Both the position numbers and the translations under genes were made by a program. From the NCBI RefSeq assembly GCF_047675955.1, contig NC_132923.1, positions 92,501,137-92,565,136 of the forward strand: DNA of 64,000 bases, given 5' to 3'. The DNA comes from Chlorocebus sabaeus. Its lineage: Eukaryota; Chordata; Mammalia; Primates; Cercopithecidae. This document shows, piece by piece, positions 10,971 to 23,226 of the stretch. How positions within the stretch are numbered: the first letter of the stretch is position 1; every line of letters starts with the position of its first letter. The notes beneath the pieces were generated by a model that worked only from the letters and a program-made list of their open reading frames with translations, made no database searches and was not told the DNA's origin.

Positions 10971-13900
10971 CCAGATGGCTCTGCAGCCATCAGGGACCGC
11001 TCCCGTCCAGCCCGGCTCCACTTTAGCTGTGCAAACATTTCTTTATCCCAACAAGACAATTAAACCCAGCAGCATGAAAAAGAGTCTCCATGACTGTGTG
11101 GGGAGTGAACAACCAGAAACAACCACACACATCACAGGAGTTCTTGCCCCCGGGGAGTGGGGGAGAACCCGGGAGCAGCTGAGGGAGAGTCAGGCTAGGT
11201 CTGGGCAGTCAGGACAGAGGGAAGCATCTGACCCAGCTCTTCTGGCGATTTGCCGGCCCTTTCCCAGTGGTCATCTGTCCCAGCTGCAACCCAGAGGTGC
11301 AGCCTGGCCACCTGGCATGCCCCAAACATTCTCCCTAGCAAGAGCAACTCTCCTAAAAGCCCAGAGTGGAGTCCCTGCCCACTCCACTCCCAGAGCCCTT
11401 GGAAAGTATCCCCTTCACCCCAGCCCTCCCCATTCCAGGCTGCCTTTGGCCTAGATGGGCTCAGCTGATTTGACTGTTAGAACACAGGGTCTTCAATGAT
11501 ACACGCCTTTATAAAGACACAGAGTACAAAATACCATCTCCTACTCAGGGCTTTTGGGACCCAAGAATGGCTGCCCAAGTACATCAAAGATGAGAGCAAA
11601 GCGGAACATCCAGGAGCTGCTGTGAGCCATCAGGTTTCCTGCCTCCCTGTGACTCTGCCTGACCACAGTGAAGGTCAAGGAAAGAGGGCAAAGTCAAGCC
11701 ACTTATGGTCAGTGCCCAGTGTCCATCCCTGGGGTAAAGCCAGAAGGCAGGGCCAGTCACCGCTCCACGTGGGCAGTTCTGGGCCCTCTCGGCCCTGTGG
11801 TGAGCATGTACACTTTGCCAACTCCAATCTGGGCTGAGTGGATAGGCTGGCAGGCTGGCCAAAGGCTGTGTCACACAGGCAGGAATCTGGGCACAGGGGC
11901 AGCCTGAAGAGAACCATCAGGAAATGCACACGACAGGAGTCAGAATACTAAGGGGGTAATAAATGTACAGATTCTAACACAAGACAGCAGACAATACTTA
12001 TCTTCCCTTTTGTTGTAAAGTTTCCTTAATGAGGAAATGTTTATTTTAAAGGCCCTAGGAAACATCGCTGTAGACACTTCATATGTAAGGCACACGTGAA
12101 CTATTTGTAATTGGTCCATAAATTTTAGCATTATTTCCCTGGACAACAAGCCTTGGGGACTGGTTCGGGGAGTGACAATAAACAGGAGTTACCTCAGTCC
12201 CCTTCCTGGGGAATTACGCATCCTCCATGAATGGCTTCTCACAAAACGCTTCTCCCATTTTCCAGGGCAAGTCAGTCAGTCCTGTAGAGTAAAGGCTGCT
12301 TGTTTCCCATAGAGCCCAACACCTCCCTCAGGAATCACCTGTGAAGCCAGGTGGCTGGACAGGCGAGCAAACCAGAATCACCTACCAGGAAAGATGATGT
12401 TTGACCCAAATAGCTATGTTTCTGTCTACAAAAATGCGTGTTTAATCACAAAAGAAATCCTGCCTACCACTACCCAGATTTAAGAAAGAACATGTGTGCA
12501 TTACACCATGTCTGCAGGCCTCTCTTTCCAGTGGGCTCGCAAGTGGACATATCTGCATATTGATGCAGTGTGTGAGCAGGGGGTGGCTGCAACAGTAAAA
12601 ACTGTCAGTGTTTCCATTATACAACTGATTTCTTAATGACCTAAAACTCAGTCATAAAAACTTCTGCTCTAAGTAAAGGACACACATCCCCATTCTCACC
12701 CCCCGCCCCCACCCACCAACAAAACTCTAAAGCTAAATGCTTACTTCGGAGTTTGACTGCTGCATTTAATTAAAATGTTTAAAAAATATTTTATGAAAAG
12801 ATATTTACATGAAGAGAACTGAAAAACGAGTCAACCAAATCAGCAATTAACTCTAAATTTTAAGAATAAATATATATACATATATACACATATATGTGTG
12901 TGTATATATTAACCATATATGGTTAATTTGGGCAATCTGGCAAAAGCACTGTGTCCTATCACTCTGCTGGTCTGAACACTTTTTATCCTCTGTCTTTTCA
13001 TATCCCCATCCCCCGTCACCGCCCCCATCTGCCCCTGAAGCTCTCTCTCCCTTTGGAAGCAGTCTTGTATACTGTCACTCGATTATCTGAGAAATATTAC
13101 TTATTTCAAAACGGTTCTGTAGGGAGGACCTGAAAGGCATCTAGTGGGAATAATCAGGCCTTCTAACGGCCCTTAAATATGTATTTACATAAAGCAGACC
13201 ATAAATATTCCGACACACGTCGGCATATGACAGGAGCCAAGAAAGCTGCTGCAGACTTTGTCTTAGTGCCTCTTCAACCCTTCCTTACAGAAAAATACTT
13301 CTCCTGCCTTCCAAAAATTCGCAATCAAAAGCACAAATGCTATCCAGTGTGACCCAGTGAGGGATGTGCTAACCACCTAAGGTAAGGAAGGGAAGAAAGA
13401 GCACAAATCCAGGGTGACCACAGGGTAGCACAGCCTCCTTTTCACTTTACACCTCTGTTTCTTATTAAAGATTAGTCACAAATGCAACTCTGGATAATAA
13501 CGTGGGTGTACAAACACCCTCCCCTCACAGACACTCCTATAGGTTTTATGCTTGTGTACAAGGAAAAAAGGAGAACACAAGGTACTCTATAAGGGAAGAA
13601 TATTTTAAATGAAAGAAGAAAAGGACTCCAATTTCTATAACACTACATTGGAAATAAAGAAGTTTCCCCAGCCTTCTGATCAGAATCTCATTAATTTCAA
13701 GGTCAGAATTCCATTTCACTTTGGGAGACAGACTCATTTAATTTTTCTCCACCCAGGCGTATTCCTGTGTGAGGGATCCATCTCCATGGGGGATGCCACC
13801 ACCACACAATGCAAACCAGGCAAACAGAAGAGTTATGGCTTTGACACTCAGAGAGGAATGGATATCCACATCTATGAGTTCTGACTTGACTAACAAGCTT

Positions 13901-15691
13901 CCTCCTGCTCTGGAGTCTGATACAGGTTTGGGCTAAAAAGATAGAAAAATGGAGACAAGCTGGATCTGTTAGGTAAGAAGAGAGGGATCTCAATCTCCAG
14001 ATGTTACTTTGTGGCATATTAGTTATGAGAGGATTTAATTTTCAACTTGTATTTGGAGGGAAAAAAAAGGGTAGAACCTGTCATACCCTAACACAAGGCA
14101 GTTTTAGCTGGAGGTCACATTACAACTAGCCTTGATCACTTACACATCACCGGACAAGCAAAAACTAAACTAAAATAAAATAAAATTGACCAACACAATG
14201 CCGATACCTGTTCAGCAGGTATATCCAAGAAGCAGGATCACAAGACACACAAGTCAACAGAAAGTGAAAAGGTGAAAGAGAGCCAAAGCCAAAGTGAGAG
14301 GACAACACTAGCAGTGGTGCTGTCAGCCAGCAGCCTTCTCCCTTAAGTGGGGAGGTCTCCGGCTTACAGACGCTGACATAAAAGACACACTTGCAACATA
14401 TTTCAAAACCAAAGAGCGATGGATTTACAAGGCAGGTTGATTTTATGATGACTTTTATTGAAAAGGTACGCTGGGTTTAGGCAGATGCCTTTTAGCGCAG
14501 GAAAGTTAACACAGTGCCTAATTCAAGGAGACAGCCTGAGGAAGCAGTGGCGACAGGGGAGAGAGCTGCAATGTCTCTATTACTCTCCTCGGCATCATAA
14601 AGAGGAGGGAAAAAATGGTATTCGTGTTGGTGGTTATAGAGAGGACGGGAGCATGAAAAAATAGAGAAAAGGGGAAGGCAAACCTCAGATGTAGTTTTCT
14701 TAAGAAAATAAAATGAAGCAAATCTGAGAACAAAGGGTTGGGTGGAAAAAACACCCTCAGTTCATAAATTCTCACCAGGCTTGAAGAAAACTGCTCTGTC
14801 TACCCACAGCCCAAAAGCTTCAAAACACAATTATTTTCTGATTATATTAGAGCAAAAGATTGCAGGGTTCAGCACTCCTAGTCTACAAGTTCCAAATAAA
14901 GGTTTAGTTCCAGCTATGAGTAAGTGTAGCCAGAGCCCAACAAGGCACTTGGAGAACATGAGAAAAAACTGTTTCATAAGCAGAAATTAATAATAGTTGT
15001 GAACATCAAATATGGAGCAGTCCCACAGGTCAACCGTGTCTAGTCCTAAAAGTGAGCCCCAGGATAAGCATCCAGCAAACCTGTGAAATCCCAAGAGAAG
15101 TCGGCTTTCTAGCCTTGCGATCGCAAGGAAAACACAGCTGTTTGAAATGCTTTATGGTGATTGACGACACCTTTGTCCTTCTCTGAAAAATAGCCTGATG
15201 TGGACAAGGGCTGAGAGTTGTGAAAATAGAATCACGTAGAGTCTGCTGGATGTGATACAATGGAAAAGCTAAAAAATAACACTAAGATCAGACAAACATA
15301 ATGAGGACAGCAAAGAGAGGAGGGGTGGACATGTTTCTTTAGGCCCCCTAAATTCCCTAGGAGCCGACACTTCTTAATGAAATGACATTTACTCCACTAC
15401 ATCAGTGGTACCCCTCTTCACTCCAGTCCTCAGAGAATAAGCCCACCATGACCCGGAGAGAAAGGCTGTGCTGGGGCCACCTTGCCTCTGGCTACTTTCA
15501 GAAAAACATTTCAAGAACTATCAGTGCTCACTGATGAGAGACAAGCAAAGGTTAGCACTCCACAGCTAGCGAAAGGGAAGTAGTTGGCCCTTCCCGTTAC
15601 TAGGAGCATGCAAAACGCCACCGACCTGTTGAACATCACAGTGAGGCAGGGCTTACTGCGGGTAAGGGAGGGCTCGAACCAAAGTACTTAC
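10971..15691. other. Intronic DNA without recognisable elements
   Basis: Between the intronic CpG island and the coding exon I see no SINE, LINE or convincing gene. The longest open frames (11,496-11,837 plus; 13,703-14,017 minus) have no recognisable domain. The absence of repeats over 4.7 kb is itself unusual for primate DNA. The palindrome at 12,908 is the only structured feature. Confidence 0.6.
12908..12927. repeat. Perfect 20-bp palindrome after an AT/CA tract
   Basis: ATTAACCATATATGGTTAAT equals its own reverse complement. It follows a (TA)n/(CA)n-like tract at about 12,868-12,907. The outer bases ATTAACCA...TGGTTAAT match the arm ends of the hairpin at 9,461-9,488. Confidence 0.9.
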
Positions 15692-16316
15692 ATCTGTCAT
15701 TCCGATCCTCTGGGCTAGATGATGCTTCCCGATCAGAAATGAGGCCAGAGACAGCAAAAATCTTCTTCCCAGTGTCATCAACCTTTAGTGAACCGGGGGA
15801 GCTAGATGGCAGCTGTGTCCCAAAGTCATATTCCTTGCCATCTGCATCTGAGAAGCGTAAGTGGGGAGATTCTGTGTCATGGCAGTTCTTAAGTCGCTTG
15901 GCCGGCGTAAAGGCTGACTGATAGCTCTCCCGGTCCTCGGTGGAGGCAAAGGGCCGGAAAGCCCCCACACCACTATGATTCAGCATACTGATTGGGGTGC
16001 AATCTAGATTTGGGGGAGCAAATTGAGGATGGAGGTGTAGTAGAGAAGGGGGGAAATCACGATTGGCAAAAGTGCCTGGCACCCCACCTTGCCGATGGTA
16101 CATAGAGGCAAAGGTATAGGAACCGTTGGTGAAAGGAATATGCACGTCCTTGTCAACTGAGACAGGTACACCAAAGGGTCGTGGCTGCTGACAAGGGATG
16201 GAAGCATCACGGCTGGCCTCAGCCGTGGATGCCAGGACCATCAGTGCTGGGGATGCCAGAGGGTTGGGAAGGTAGGATGAGTTCTCCATCTTGAAGGCTG
16301 CCCGGTGTAAGTCCAT
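15692..16316 (-). CDS. RNF220: RNF220 first coding exon (N-terminal 208 residues, partial gene)
   Basis: Minus-strand exon encoding the start of RNF220, a RING-type E3 ubiquitin ligase. Known roles of the family: ubiquitination of SIN3B and of Gli proteins (with ZC4H2) in neural patterning, and stabilisation of beta-catenin with USP7. I recognise the protein from its opening MDLHRAAFKMENSSYLPNPL and from the block ending SSSPEDRNDR. The frame is open from ATG (16,316-16,314) through 208 codons plus one base, then meets a good donor, AGAT|GTAAGT, with the intron beginning at 15,691; the split codon should become Cys209. The piece has low complexity and many Pro and Ser, so it is probably disordered; a basic KRLK patch lies at residues 140-143. 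No zinc finger or RING is encoded here: those parts of the roughly 566-residue protein come from exons beyond the low-coordinate edge. The start context has C at -3 but G at +4. No frameshift or stop is present, so the copy looks functional. Confidence 0.97.
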
Positions 16317-16433
16317 CGGAGTCTCTTTCTGTGGCCGGCGTTACACAAGAAGCAGTCTTCCCTGGGAGGGAGGCCAAGCGGCACCTTGGGTTAGGGCAGG
16401 GAATATTACTGGGGAATCATTCCCTTCTAAGAC
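16317..16433 (-). other. RNF220: RNF220 5' untranslated part of exon 2, with splice acceptor
   Basis: Directly upstream of the RNF220 ATG on the minus strand lie 117 bases without an upstream coding frame that I would trust. They end at a convincing acceptor: a pyrimidine-rich run followed by TTTCTACAG, with the last intron base at 16,434. The start codon therefore sits in the second exon and the first exon is non-coding. The acceptor is chosen from sequence alone; a nearby alternative cannot be excluded. Confidence 0.75.
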
Positions 16434-19400
16434 CTGTAGAAACAGCAAAGAGAAAAAAAGAAGAGGGAGGAAAGTCAGGGGGAGGAAAAAAAGGGAAACC
16501 CCCAAGTGATCGAAACACCATCCTTCTGGCTTACAGATGCTCGGGCAAGAGACACCACAGGCTTTAGGAGCCAGTGGGCAGCAGCATCAGACCATTTTCA
16601 TTCAGGAAAATCAATAGACAACTTACTGTGATGTACGCGTAGCTGACTTTGGTCCCTACACATTCCGGGTGAAATGCGCCTGAGCCCAGCAAAGAAAAAA
16701 ATATCATAAAACCTCCAAATACGATATTCCCTGAACAAATGAGCTTTGGAAGGCCAAGCCATCCAGTAGATTAAGTGGGGGTCTATGTTTTAAAGTGCTT
16801 CCACCTGCATCCACAGGCCACTCATGGCAGGCCTGATGTTCAGAGACCACATTCTACATATACGATTCCCCACATATGCATCCTCTCTTCATCTCCCCTA
16901 ACAACTCCCTGATACTGAAATATCCCTAATTCAAGTTCATCCAGACCAGGAGCACTTGTACATATTAGTTAGTACAAAGTATACACATGGATAAATGATA
17001 CACATTGGCACATACATACACACACACTCACACATCTTCATGTATCATCTGTTTCCAGAAAAAAGTGCTATGTGAACAAACAGCATTAACATTTATTTTG
17101 ATGCACACCCCTCTCTAATCACATGGGCTTTCTATTTCTCTTTTCTGAGAAGGAACAAAACCTTCATCAATAAAATGCCTGGCGTCTCTGACAATATTTA
17201 AAACCATAATGGGTGCCTTTGGCATACGCTCTCTAGAAGCGTCTGTCTTCTAAGGGCAGCAAAGAACGGATCGGTAATTTTAGTTACTAATGCACTCACT
17301 CTTAAGTAGATTTGTAAACTGCCTTGGATTTGCCATTAACATTTAGAACAAAATGTTAACAAAATTTCTGACTTATTTTGCTCTGCTTATTGGCCCAGTT
17401 AGAGCTGATGTCCAATAAAGGCCCTCGGAACAAATTGGAGTTCGGAGAGACTTCTTTCAGTTTCCCTTGTAAATTTAGGTTGTACATTTTCATAGTCGCT
17501 GGTTCCATTCCAAAGTGTATTTTGAGTGGGGGCTGGGAGAAGGGCTATATATCAAAAGCTAGGACAACATAAAGATGAATACCAGGACTTATTACATCAA
17601 AAATATACATGAAATAGAAACTTAATGAAACTCAAAGCATAACCAAAAATCACCGTCTGCTACAAATTACAGCCTTTAAATGGAGAGTCATATCAGAAAT
17701 AAAATCTACCTCCTTCCTTTTAAAAAGCCCACCTGGAGTATCTTTGGTATTCCCTCAAATGGAGAAACCTCAGTTAAACGGTAGCTGAATCCTCCTGGCT
17801 TAATGCAGTGCAAAGAGAGTATTTCCTTCTCCCATCCTGTAGCAGACGTGTCAATGACTGTTATTAATTGGGAAGATGAGTGGACACCATCAGACTGCTT
17901 CCTCATTTGGCATCTTTCCTTATAGACATCATTGCTAAATTACCAGATTATGTATCTCACATTAACGGATTTTTCTCTCTTCCAAATTTTAAATAACTTT
18001 CCTGTCAAGTTATAGCAGTGCAGGGAATGATCTGCCAAGGACAGCCAGTTAGCCTGACAAGTCTGGGAATCCTGTTCTTGGCTGTTCTCTAGTCAGATTA
18101 ATGGTCATACAACATGGACGCTCTGAAAGTGGGTCTAGGGCTGTTCCAAGGGTTCCAAGCAGCTCTTCACAACAGAAATAGCTACTTGTCTATGAACAAG
18201 CAATATTATATGAGGCAAACTAGAGAAAAGGACAAACATAACACACTGAGTGTGAAGGGAGGAATGTTTCCCCCTCACAATACGACCTCCCCCTGCCCCA
18301 GGATTCACTTGCTATTTTTACTTCCTAGATCACCTCATTATCTTAAATGAGTTTCATAAATTAGGAATCTGGTGACAGCACCGGACACTCCAACAGAACC
18401 CGGTGAATCACTCAACCCTGGTTATTCATTTGAAAACTTCATTACACTGAAAATAAATCAACAATATTTTTCCAGGCCACATCTCTCTTACTCCACTGCG
18501 TGGGCGTGTTGGTCTCCATGGGGGAGGGGGAGTGCTTTTTTCTTTTCCCTTTTCTTTCTTACCCTCTCCTCACATTAACAACTTGTATAGATGAGGCTTC
18601 AGCCGACCACAGTCATTATGAAAATCTATAGTTAATACACTCCCAATGTCAAAATGTCATGGGTTTAAACACAGAACCCAAAATAAGAAAACTAACTGAC
18701 CCTCTTAATTAAAAAAATATGGATTGTAAGATAATCAGCTTGATGGAGCATTTGGGTGACTGTGAAGAACTGGGCAAAGGGAAAGTAAGTAACTGTTACT
18801 TTTCTGACTCTATGCTGATTTTTTTTAATTTAGCACTTCGTGCAAATCCAGATTAAAATAACTCCAGCTATTGATCTGAGCAGTGGAATTGACATTAATT
18901 TTAGTTCACTTCTCACTTTGCAAAGGGATCAATAGGAAGTAATAACAGCTGACATCCCCGCTGAAAGGAGGAGAAAGAAGGGCTGAAGACAGAAATCGAA
19001 AAGCAACCAAATAAATCATCAGCTACTTTTCCACGGCATCAGACAAACTCCAAACAGATTGCAAAAAGTCTTTGTTGAATTAACTAAACAAGGAGGAGGG
19101 ATCAATCCACGAAGCTAAATAAATTGTCTGGCAGGCAGTGAGGCTGGACGGAGGGACCAACAAATATTGAGTTAAAAAAAATTTCAAATCCTTGACGTAA
19201 TGGGTTTGGTTCAGTTCCGTATCTGTGGGAGTTTGTTTGTTTCTTAAATCACACTCCCGATCCTGCTTTAAAGTGATTACAAAACGCCAGCTATCTGAAT
19301 AATTAGTGAGATTACTAATTGCGTGGTTAAACATGCCAGAACCAAGACAAATGAAACGAAGACGCCCGCGTTTGGAACGTGAAAATGTCTGAGGCTGGGC

Positions 19401-22400
19401 TGATGCGCAGCGCTCCGCGCTCTGCGGAGCGAACTAGCCACTTTCGCACAGAAAAACCGAAAGCCCAAGACAAAGTCTCAGAGAGTAGGTAATCTCCCAT
19501 CCCATCCTCTGCCCATCCCGGTCCAGGGTCTGGGCTTCCTGACCTGCGCCCGGGATCGGCGTAGAAGGAAGCGGTGGCTGCTGCCGCTGCCTCTGCCGTA
19601 GCTGAGAGCCAAATCCATTTGCAAATGACTGCCACAAAGAAAGCTGCAAAGGGCTCTTTCCCGGAGCCGAGCTCAGGGCGCCCACCAAACTATGGCTCTG
19701 CTGGCAATTAAAATGCACACACAACACTCCTCTGCTTATTACAACAGGTGACATTTTTGTGGTCTCTGAACCGTTTCCAAAAGCCAGGAATTAAAATAAT
19801 AGAACAAATTAAACGATATTTTTCCTTTGCATAAATAAACTTTTAAAAAATTAACAGGGAACTTAAAAAGCAAAGAACAATGGGAAATGAGGCAGAGTAG
19901 TGGGGGGTTGTTAAGAACGCAGGAAAGAATTTTTTTTTTTTTTAAGTTCACAGACTTCGCTTGAAGAGAATTCCCGCACACCAAATGCCCAGGGGGTATT
20001 TGGAAACACCGCTCTAACAGAAATTTTACCACCATATGCGACAGCTCAGGGAACATAAGGCCAACACAGTTCCCGGGCTAGGGCCGACGCCTGTGCTTCA
20101 GGCACGGCCGGGTATCGGTCCCAGATTTGGACCCGGATTCAGGCCCAGCTTGGCCAAAGGGTGCGAATCCGAGACAGCCCGGGCCAGTCCGAGAGTGCGG
20201 GATCGCTGGGATACGGGCTTAGCGAGAGGGTGCATTATTCAGGTCGGAAGAGTCTCGACTGGGAAAAAATCAACTCTTTCAGGAGAAACGGGGGAAGAGA
20301 GGTGAAGGCGAAACCTACATAAACTTGGGGCCAACGCGGAGCCAAGCCCACTACTCTTTGGCCTGACCTCTCCCTCCGGCTCTCGGTTGCCTTTGTATAT
20401 AGAATACTCTAGGTCCCAACAACCTCTGCACGAAACGGTCTGCGCCTAACTTTGGGCAACCAAGGCGCCAGTCCGGGAAGAACCGACACGTGCAAGGGCC
20501 CCTGGTCCGCAGCCGCGCGGGGCCTGCGGGGCAGGGGCTCAGAGCTGCCAGCCTTCGACCAAAGTCCAAGGACCTCCAGCCCCCGAGCAGCCCCGCCCTG
20601 GGGGTCACCCGGGTCCCGCCGCCGCACGCCACCGCTTCAGCGGGCAGCCGCGGACTCCTCCACTCCGGCTCTCCTGCAAATGCGGACCGGCGCGGGGCTG
20701 CCGGGCCCTTCCAGCTCCTGGACTGCGGATGCGCGGTGCGGAAGGGAGGGTTCTGCGGTCCGCACGGCGGCCGTCCGGCCGCGGCACACGGCGCGGCTCG
20801 CAGAACAGGTGTGTGTCCCCGCTCGTTCCGCGCCCGGCCCCGGCCCCGTCGGCCACCAGCGGCGCGACGCGTCGCCGCCCCTTCTTCGGCCTTCCCCAAC
20901 CTCGCCCCGAAGCGCAGAGAGCGAACTCACGCCACTTTTGCCGGGTCTCTGAGGGCCAGGAGGGATCGGCACGGAAGACGCCAGCACCGCTTTTCCTCGA
21001 CGCTCTTTCTGCCTTTCCCCCCTCTGTTCATTCCCCTTTGCAGGAAGAGCCCGCGAGACGGAAAGAGGAGGAGGCCAGGCAAGGCAAAGGCCCCCTGCCC
21101 ACTCTGCTCCCCCTAGTCTCCTCGCTGCTTCCTCACTGACGCCCTTTTTTCTCTTTATTTTTCCTTTCTCTCCCCTTTGCCCCTCAAGCCGAGTCCGGAG
21201 CGGAGGCGAGAGGCAAGACGTGGCTGCTGGGCGTCGTGGGCAGCGAGCGCCGTGCTCTCCCCCTCAGCGGCTCCCGAGACAGGGGGCCGGCGCAGGCAGG
21301 AGACCCCAGACGACCCGGGCCAGCCAGGCAGGGCTGTGCCCCCACACCTATGGCCCGGGCCCCATGCACCCACCCAGTGCGACGCGCACCCGGCTCAGGG
21401 CCGGAACACGGGCTCTCCGCTGGAGCTGCATTCAAGACCCGAGAATGCAGAGTGTTAACGGGAAGCGAGAGCTCTTCCCCTGCCTCCTGACTGCCCTAGT
21501 TCCCGCTACTTCGGGACTCCTGCGCGCCCTCGCCAGCTTGGGTCGACCTGGGCCGCGAGCTCTCGGAGAGGCTCCTGGAGCGGGGGACGAACCGGGCATC
21601 CCCTTGGATGGCCTCACCACCGTGGGCGGCCTCGCCCGGGGGGCCACACGGAAGCTCTCCGCCCAAGTTTGTTGTGCCCTGGAAGAAAAGGCTTTCTCTT
21701 ACAAAGCACAAAGGCGAAACGCCCAGGCCGAGCCCTGAAAAGCCCCGGGTTGGGGGGCGGGGGTAGGGTGGGGGAGGCCGGAGTCTCCGGAGCGCGGTGG
21801 CGGGGCTGGGCTCCGGGCAGAGAAGGTCGCTCGGCCCGGGCTGACAAGCGCGGCGGCAGTGGCCGCAGGACAGCAGCGACCGGCGTGCTCACTAAAAAGT
21901 TTTGTTCTCAAGTCAGAAGAGAAATTGTTACTCAGTTTAAGGCAGGTCTAAGATAAAAATAAAACTACAAACAGAGTAAGGCGCCCTTGTCTCCACGATC
22001 GTCCTCCCGCCTTGCTCAGTAGAACCGATGGGAGAGGGGGTCCCGACCCCGAAAATCCCGGGAGATCCCACGTGTCGGGCTGCTCTACGGCCAGGCCGGT
22101 CCAACCCACCGGAGTGGGGAGTTTACCGGTGGCATTTAGAATGATCCGCCTCTATGCTAGCACCTGCCTCCTTTCTGCCGGCAGAGGATCCCTCTATCCC
22201 ACCCCACCTCCCTCCCTCCACACCCTTCACACCCGCCCGGGCTAGGAAAAAGTCAGCCGAGCACCCGGGGTTCCGGGCTAAACAGTCACTCCCCGGGTAC
22301 CCCGCGGAGCCGGCTGTGTGTGGGGTGGAGGCTGTAGGGGTCGTTTCTCATTCGGATCGCCCCTTCTCCATCCGCCCGCCGCCTCGGGCTCCCCACTGAG

Positions 22401-22921
22401 TACCACCCAGCCCTGGCCTCGCCGGAAATCAACGCGGGGTACACAGGGGAGCCCGGAAATCACCGGGGGGTGCACCAGGGAGCCTGGCGAGAAGGCATTC
22501 TCGCGATCGACCCGAACAAAGTGGGAATGGGGCTTATTGAAAGATGGAGAAAAGAAGTCCTGCTCCCTTTCCCTTGCAGTGCCCTAACCCTCCCTACTTG
22601 TCCAATTCCCGCGTCTGGTCCCTCCCCCTTGCACCTCCCCCCCCCCTCCCCAAATAAAACACATTAAGGAAAACTCAAGACGGAAAGTTTGAGCGAGGCA
22701 GCGCACGGAGCGCGCAGGGCGCCGATGCCGAGAGGCTCCGTCGCGATGATCCAAGACGCGCCAGTCCCAGTCCCAGCCCCTGCCTCCGTCCGGGGGGAAC
22801 CGCCCGAATCCCTAGGAAACGGACCCGGAAAGTTAGCCAGGTTCCTGAACAAGCCGGCTGCCCTCGAACCCACCCCTCTTGGGTACGCACACACGTCCAC
22901 ACCCCTTTCTGCTCTCCATAC
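16434..22921 (-). other. RNF220: Presumed RNF220 intron 1
   Basis: This is the interval between the exon 2 acceptor and the inferred first exon. The part 16,434-19,300 is AT-rich, free of recognisable SINEs, and has no coding signal. It contains several TAAT-type clusters, including a 7-bp inverted repeat AATTAGT...ACTAATT at 19,301-19,320. From about 19.3 kb the base composition rises into the CpG islands. The upper limit depends on the first exon being at 22.9-23.2 kb, which is inference. Confidence 0.5.
20440..22480. promoter_or_regulatory. Large CpG island in the RNF220 5' region
   Basis: Dense CpG dinucleotides and high GC content run from about 20.44 kb to 22.48 kb, with a less GC-rich dip near 21.9-22.0 kb. 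Two CACGTG E-boxes lie at 20,487-20,492 and 22,069-22,074. Several overlapping open frames of 100-208 codons occur on both strands, but they are Arg/Pro/Ala/Gly-rich in every frame. That is a composition effect and not coding evidence. It probably forms one regulatory domain with the island at 22.69-23.12 kb. Confidence 0.75.
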
Positions 22922-23215
22922 TTGCCGTGGAAATTCCTTGGGAGAACGGTCGCACTTTTCAGGACACGGAGGGAAGCGGGCGGAGAGTGTGGTGCATGAA
23001 AAGTCCCGGGTGCGCAGAGCTGGCGGAGGCAGCGGCGGCGGCGGCGGCGGCAGCGGCAGCGGCAGCAGCAGCAGTAGGCGGCTGGCCCCGGGTTTGTGTT
23101 CGCGAGCTGCCTGGGATTGCATGTACAGATCAAAAGACTCGGTTGGCGTGAGAGAAGGAGCAGTGCTGCCTCTCAGCGCTGGCTCTAATCAGTGAATGAG
23201 CCTCCACTCTCCCAG
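22690..23215 (-). promoter_or_regulatory. RNF220: Likely RNF220 promoter and non-coding first exon region
   Basis: A CpG-rich block lies about 6.5 kb upstream of the exon 2 acceptor, and the sequence becomes AT- and repeat-rich immediately beyond it. This is where a CpG-island promoter for the minus-strand gene is expected. No TATA box is obvious. A possible first-exon donor is CAA|GTATGG, with GT at 22,921-22,920; a GC-type donor two codons earlier is an alternative. From memory, human RNF220 also has a non-coding exon 1 several kb before the ATG exon. The exact start site cannot be fixed from sequence. Confidence 0.5.
23029..23073. repeat. GCN trinucleotide repeat, 15 units
   Basis: Fifteen consecutive GCG or GCA triplets on the plus strand (CGC/TGC on the minus, transcribed strand) in the presumed RNF220 promoter or 5' untranslated region. 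Six consecutive GCG units form the purest part. The plus-strand frame would read as 15 alanines and the minus-strand frame as Leu/Pro, but neither belongs to a recognised protein. Confidence 0.95.
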
Positions 23216-23226
23216 GGACTCGGAGA

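Larger units (their letters stand above)
1..15691 (-). other. RNF220: RNF220 intron 2 (partial)
   Basis: This stretch follows the donor at 15,691 in the direction of transcription. None of it resembles the next RNF220 exon, so the whole segment is read as intron that continues off the window. It holds one Alu, MIR and L2 relics, one hAT-type relic, an intronic CpG island, a duplicated AT-rich block and a perfect palindrome, each listed separately. The stretches 1-540, 1,964-2,690, 3,090-3,930, 4,190-5,160, 5,470-7,520 and 7,775-9,400 contain nothing I can name. They are ordinary, moderately AT-rich, mostly single-copy-looking DNA with no convincing open frame. Confidence 0.8.

Noticed and set aside
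15636..15691. Extension of the RNF220 open frame beyond the exon (ending ...CKYFGSS...)
   Set aside because: The frame stays open by chance past a strong GTAAGT donor. The known protein continues differently after Cys209, so these codons are intronic.
20490..21116. 208-codon plus-strand open frame in the main CpG island, plus several others of 100-180 codons
   Set aside because: Overlapping open frames on both strands with Arg/Pro/Ala-rich content reflect CpG-island composition. No splice-compatible or domain evidence supports a gene.
22664..23133. Two 152-codon minus-strand frames and a 168-codon plus-strand frame with Pro, Leu or Ala runs
   Set aside because: The runs come from the GCN triplet repeat. 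The region lies where the non-coding first exon of RNF220 is expected, and the frames resemble no known protein.
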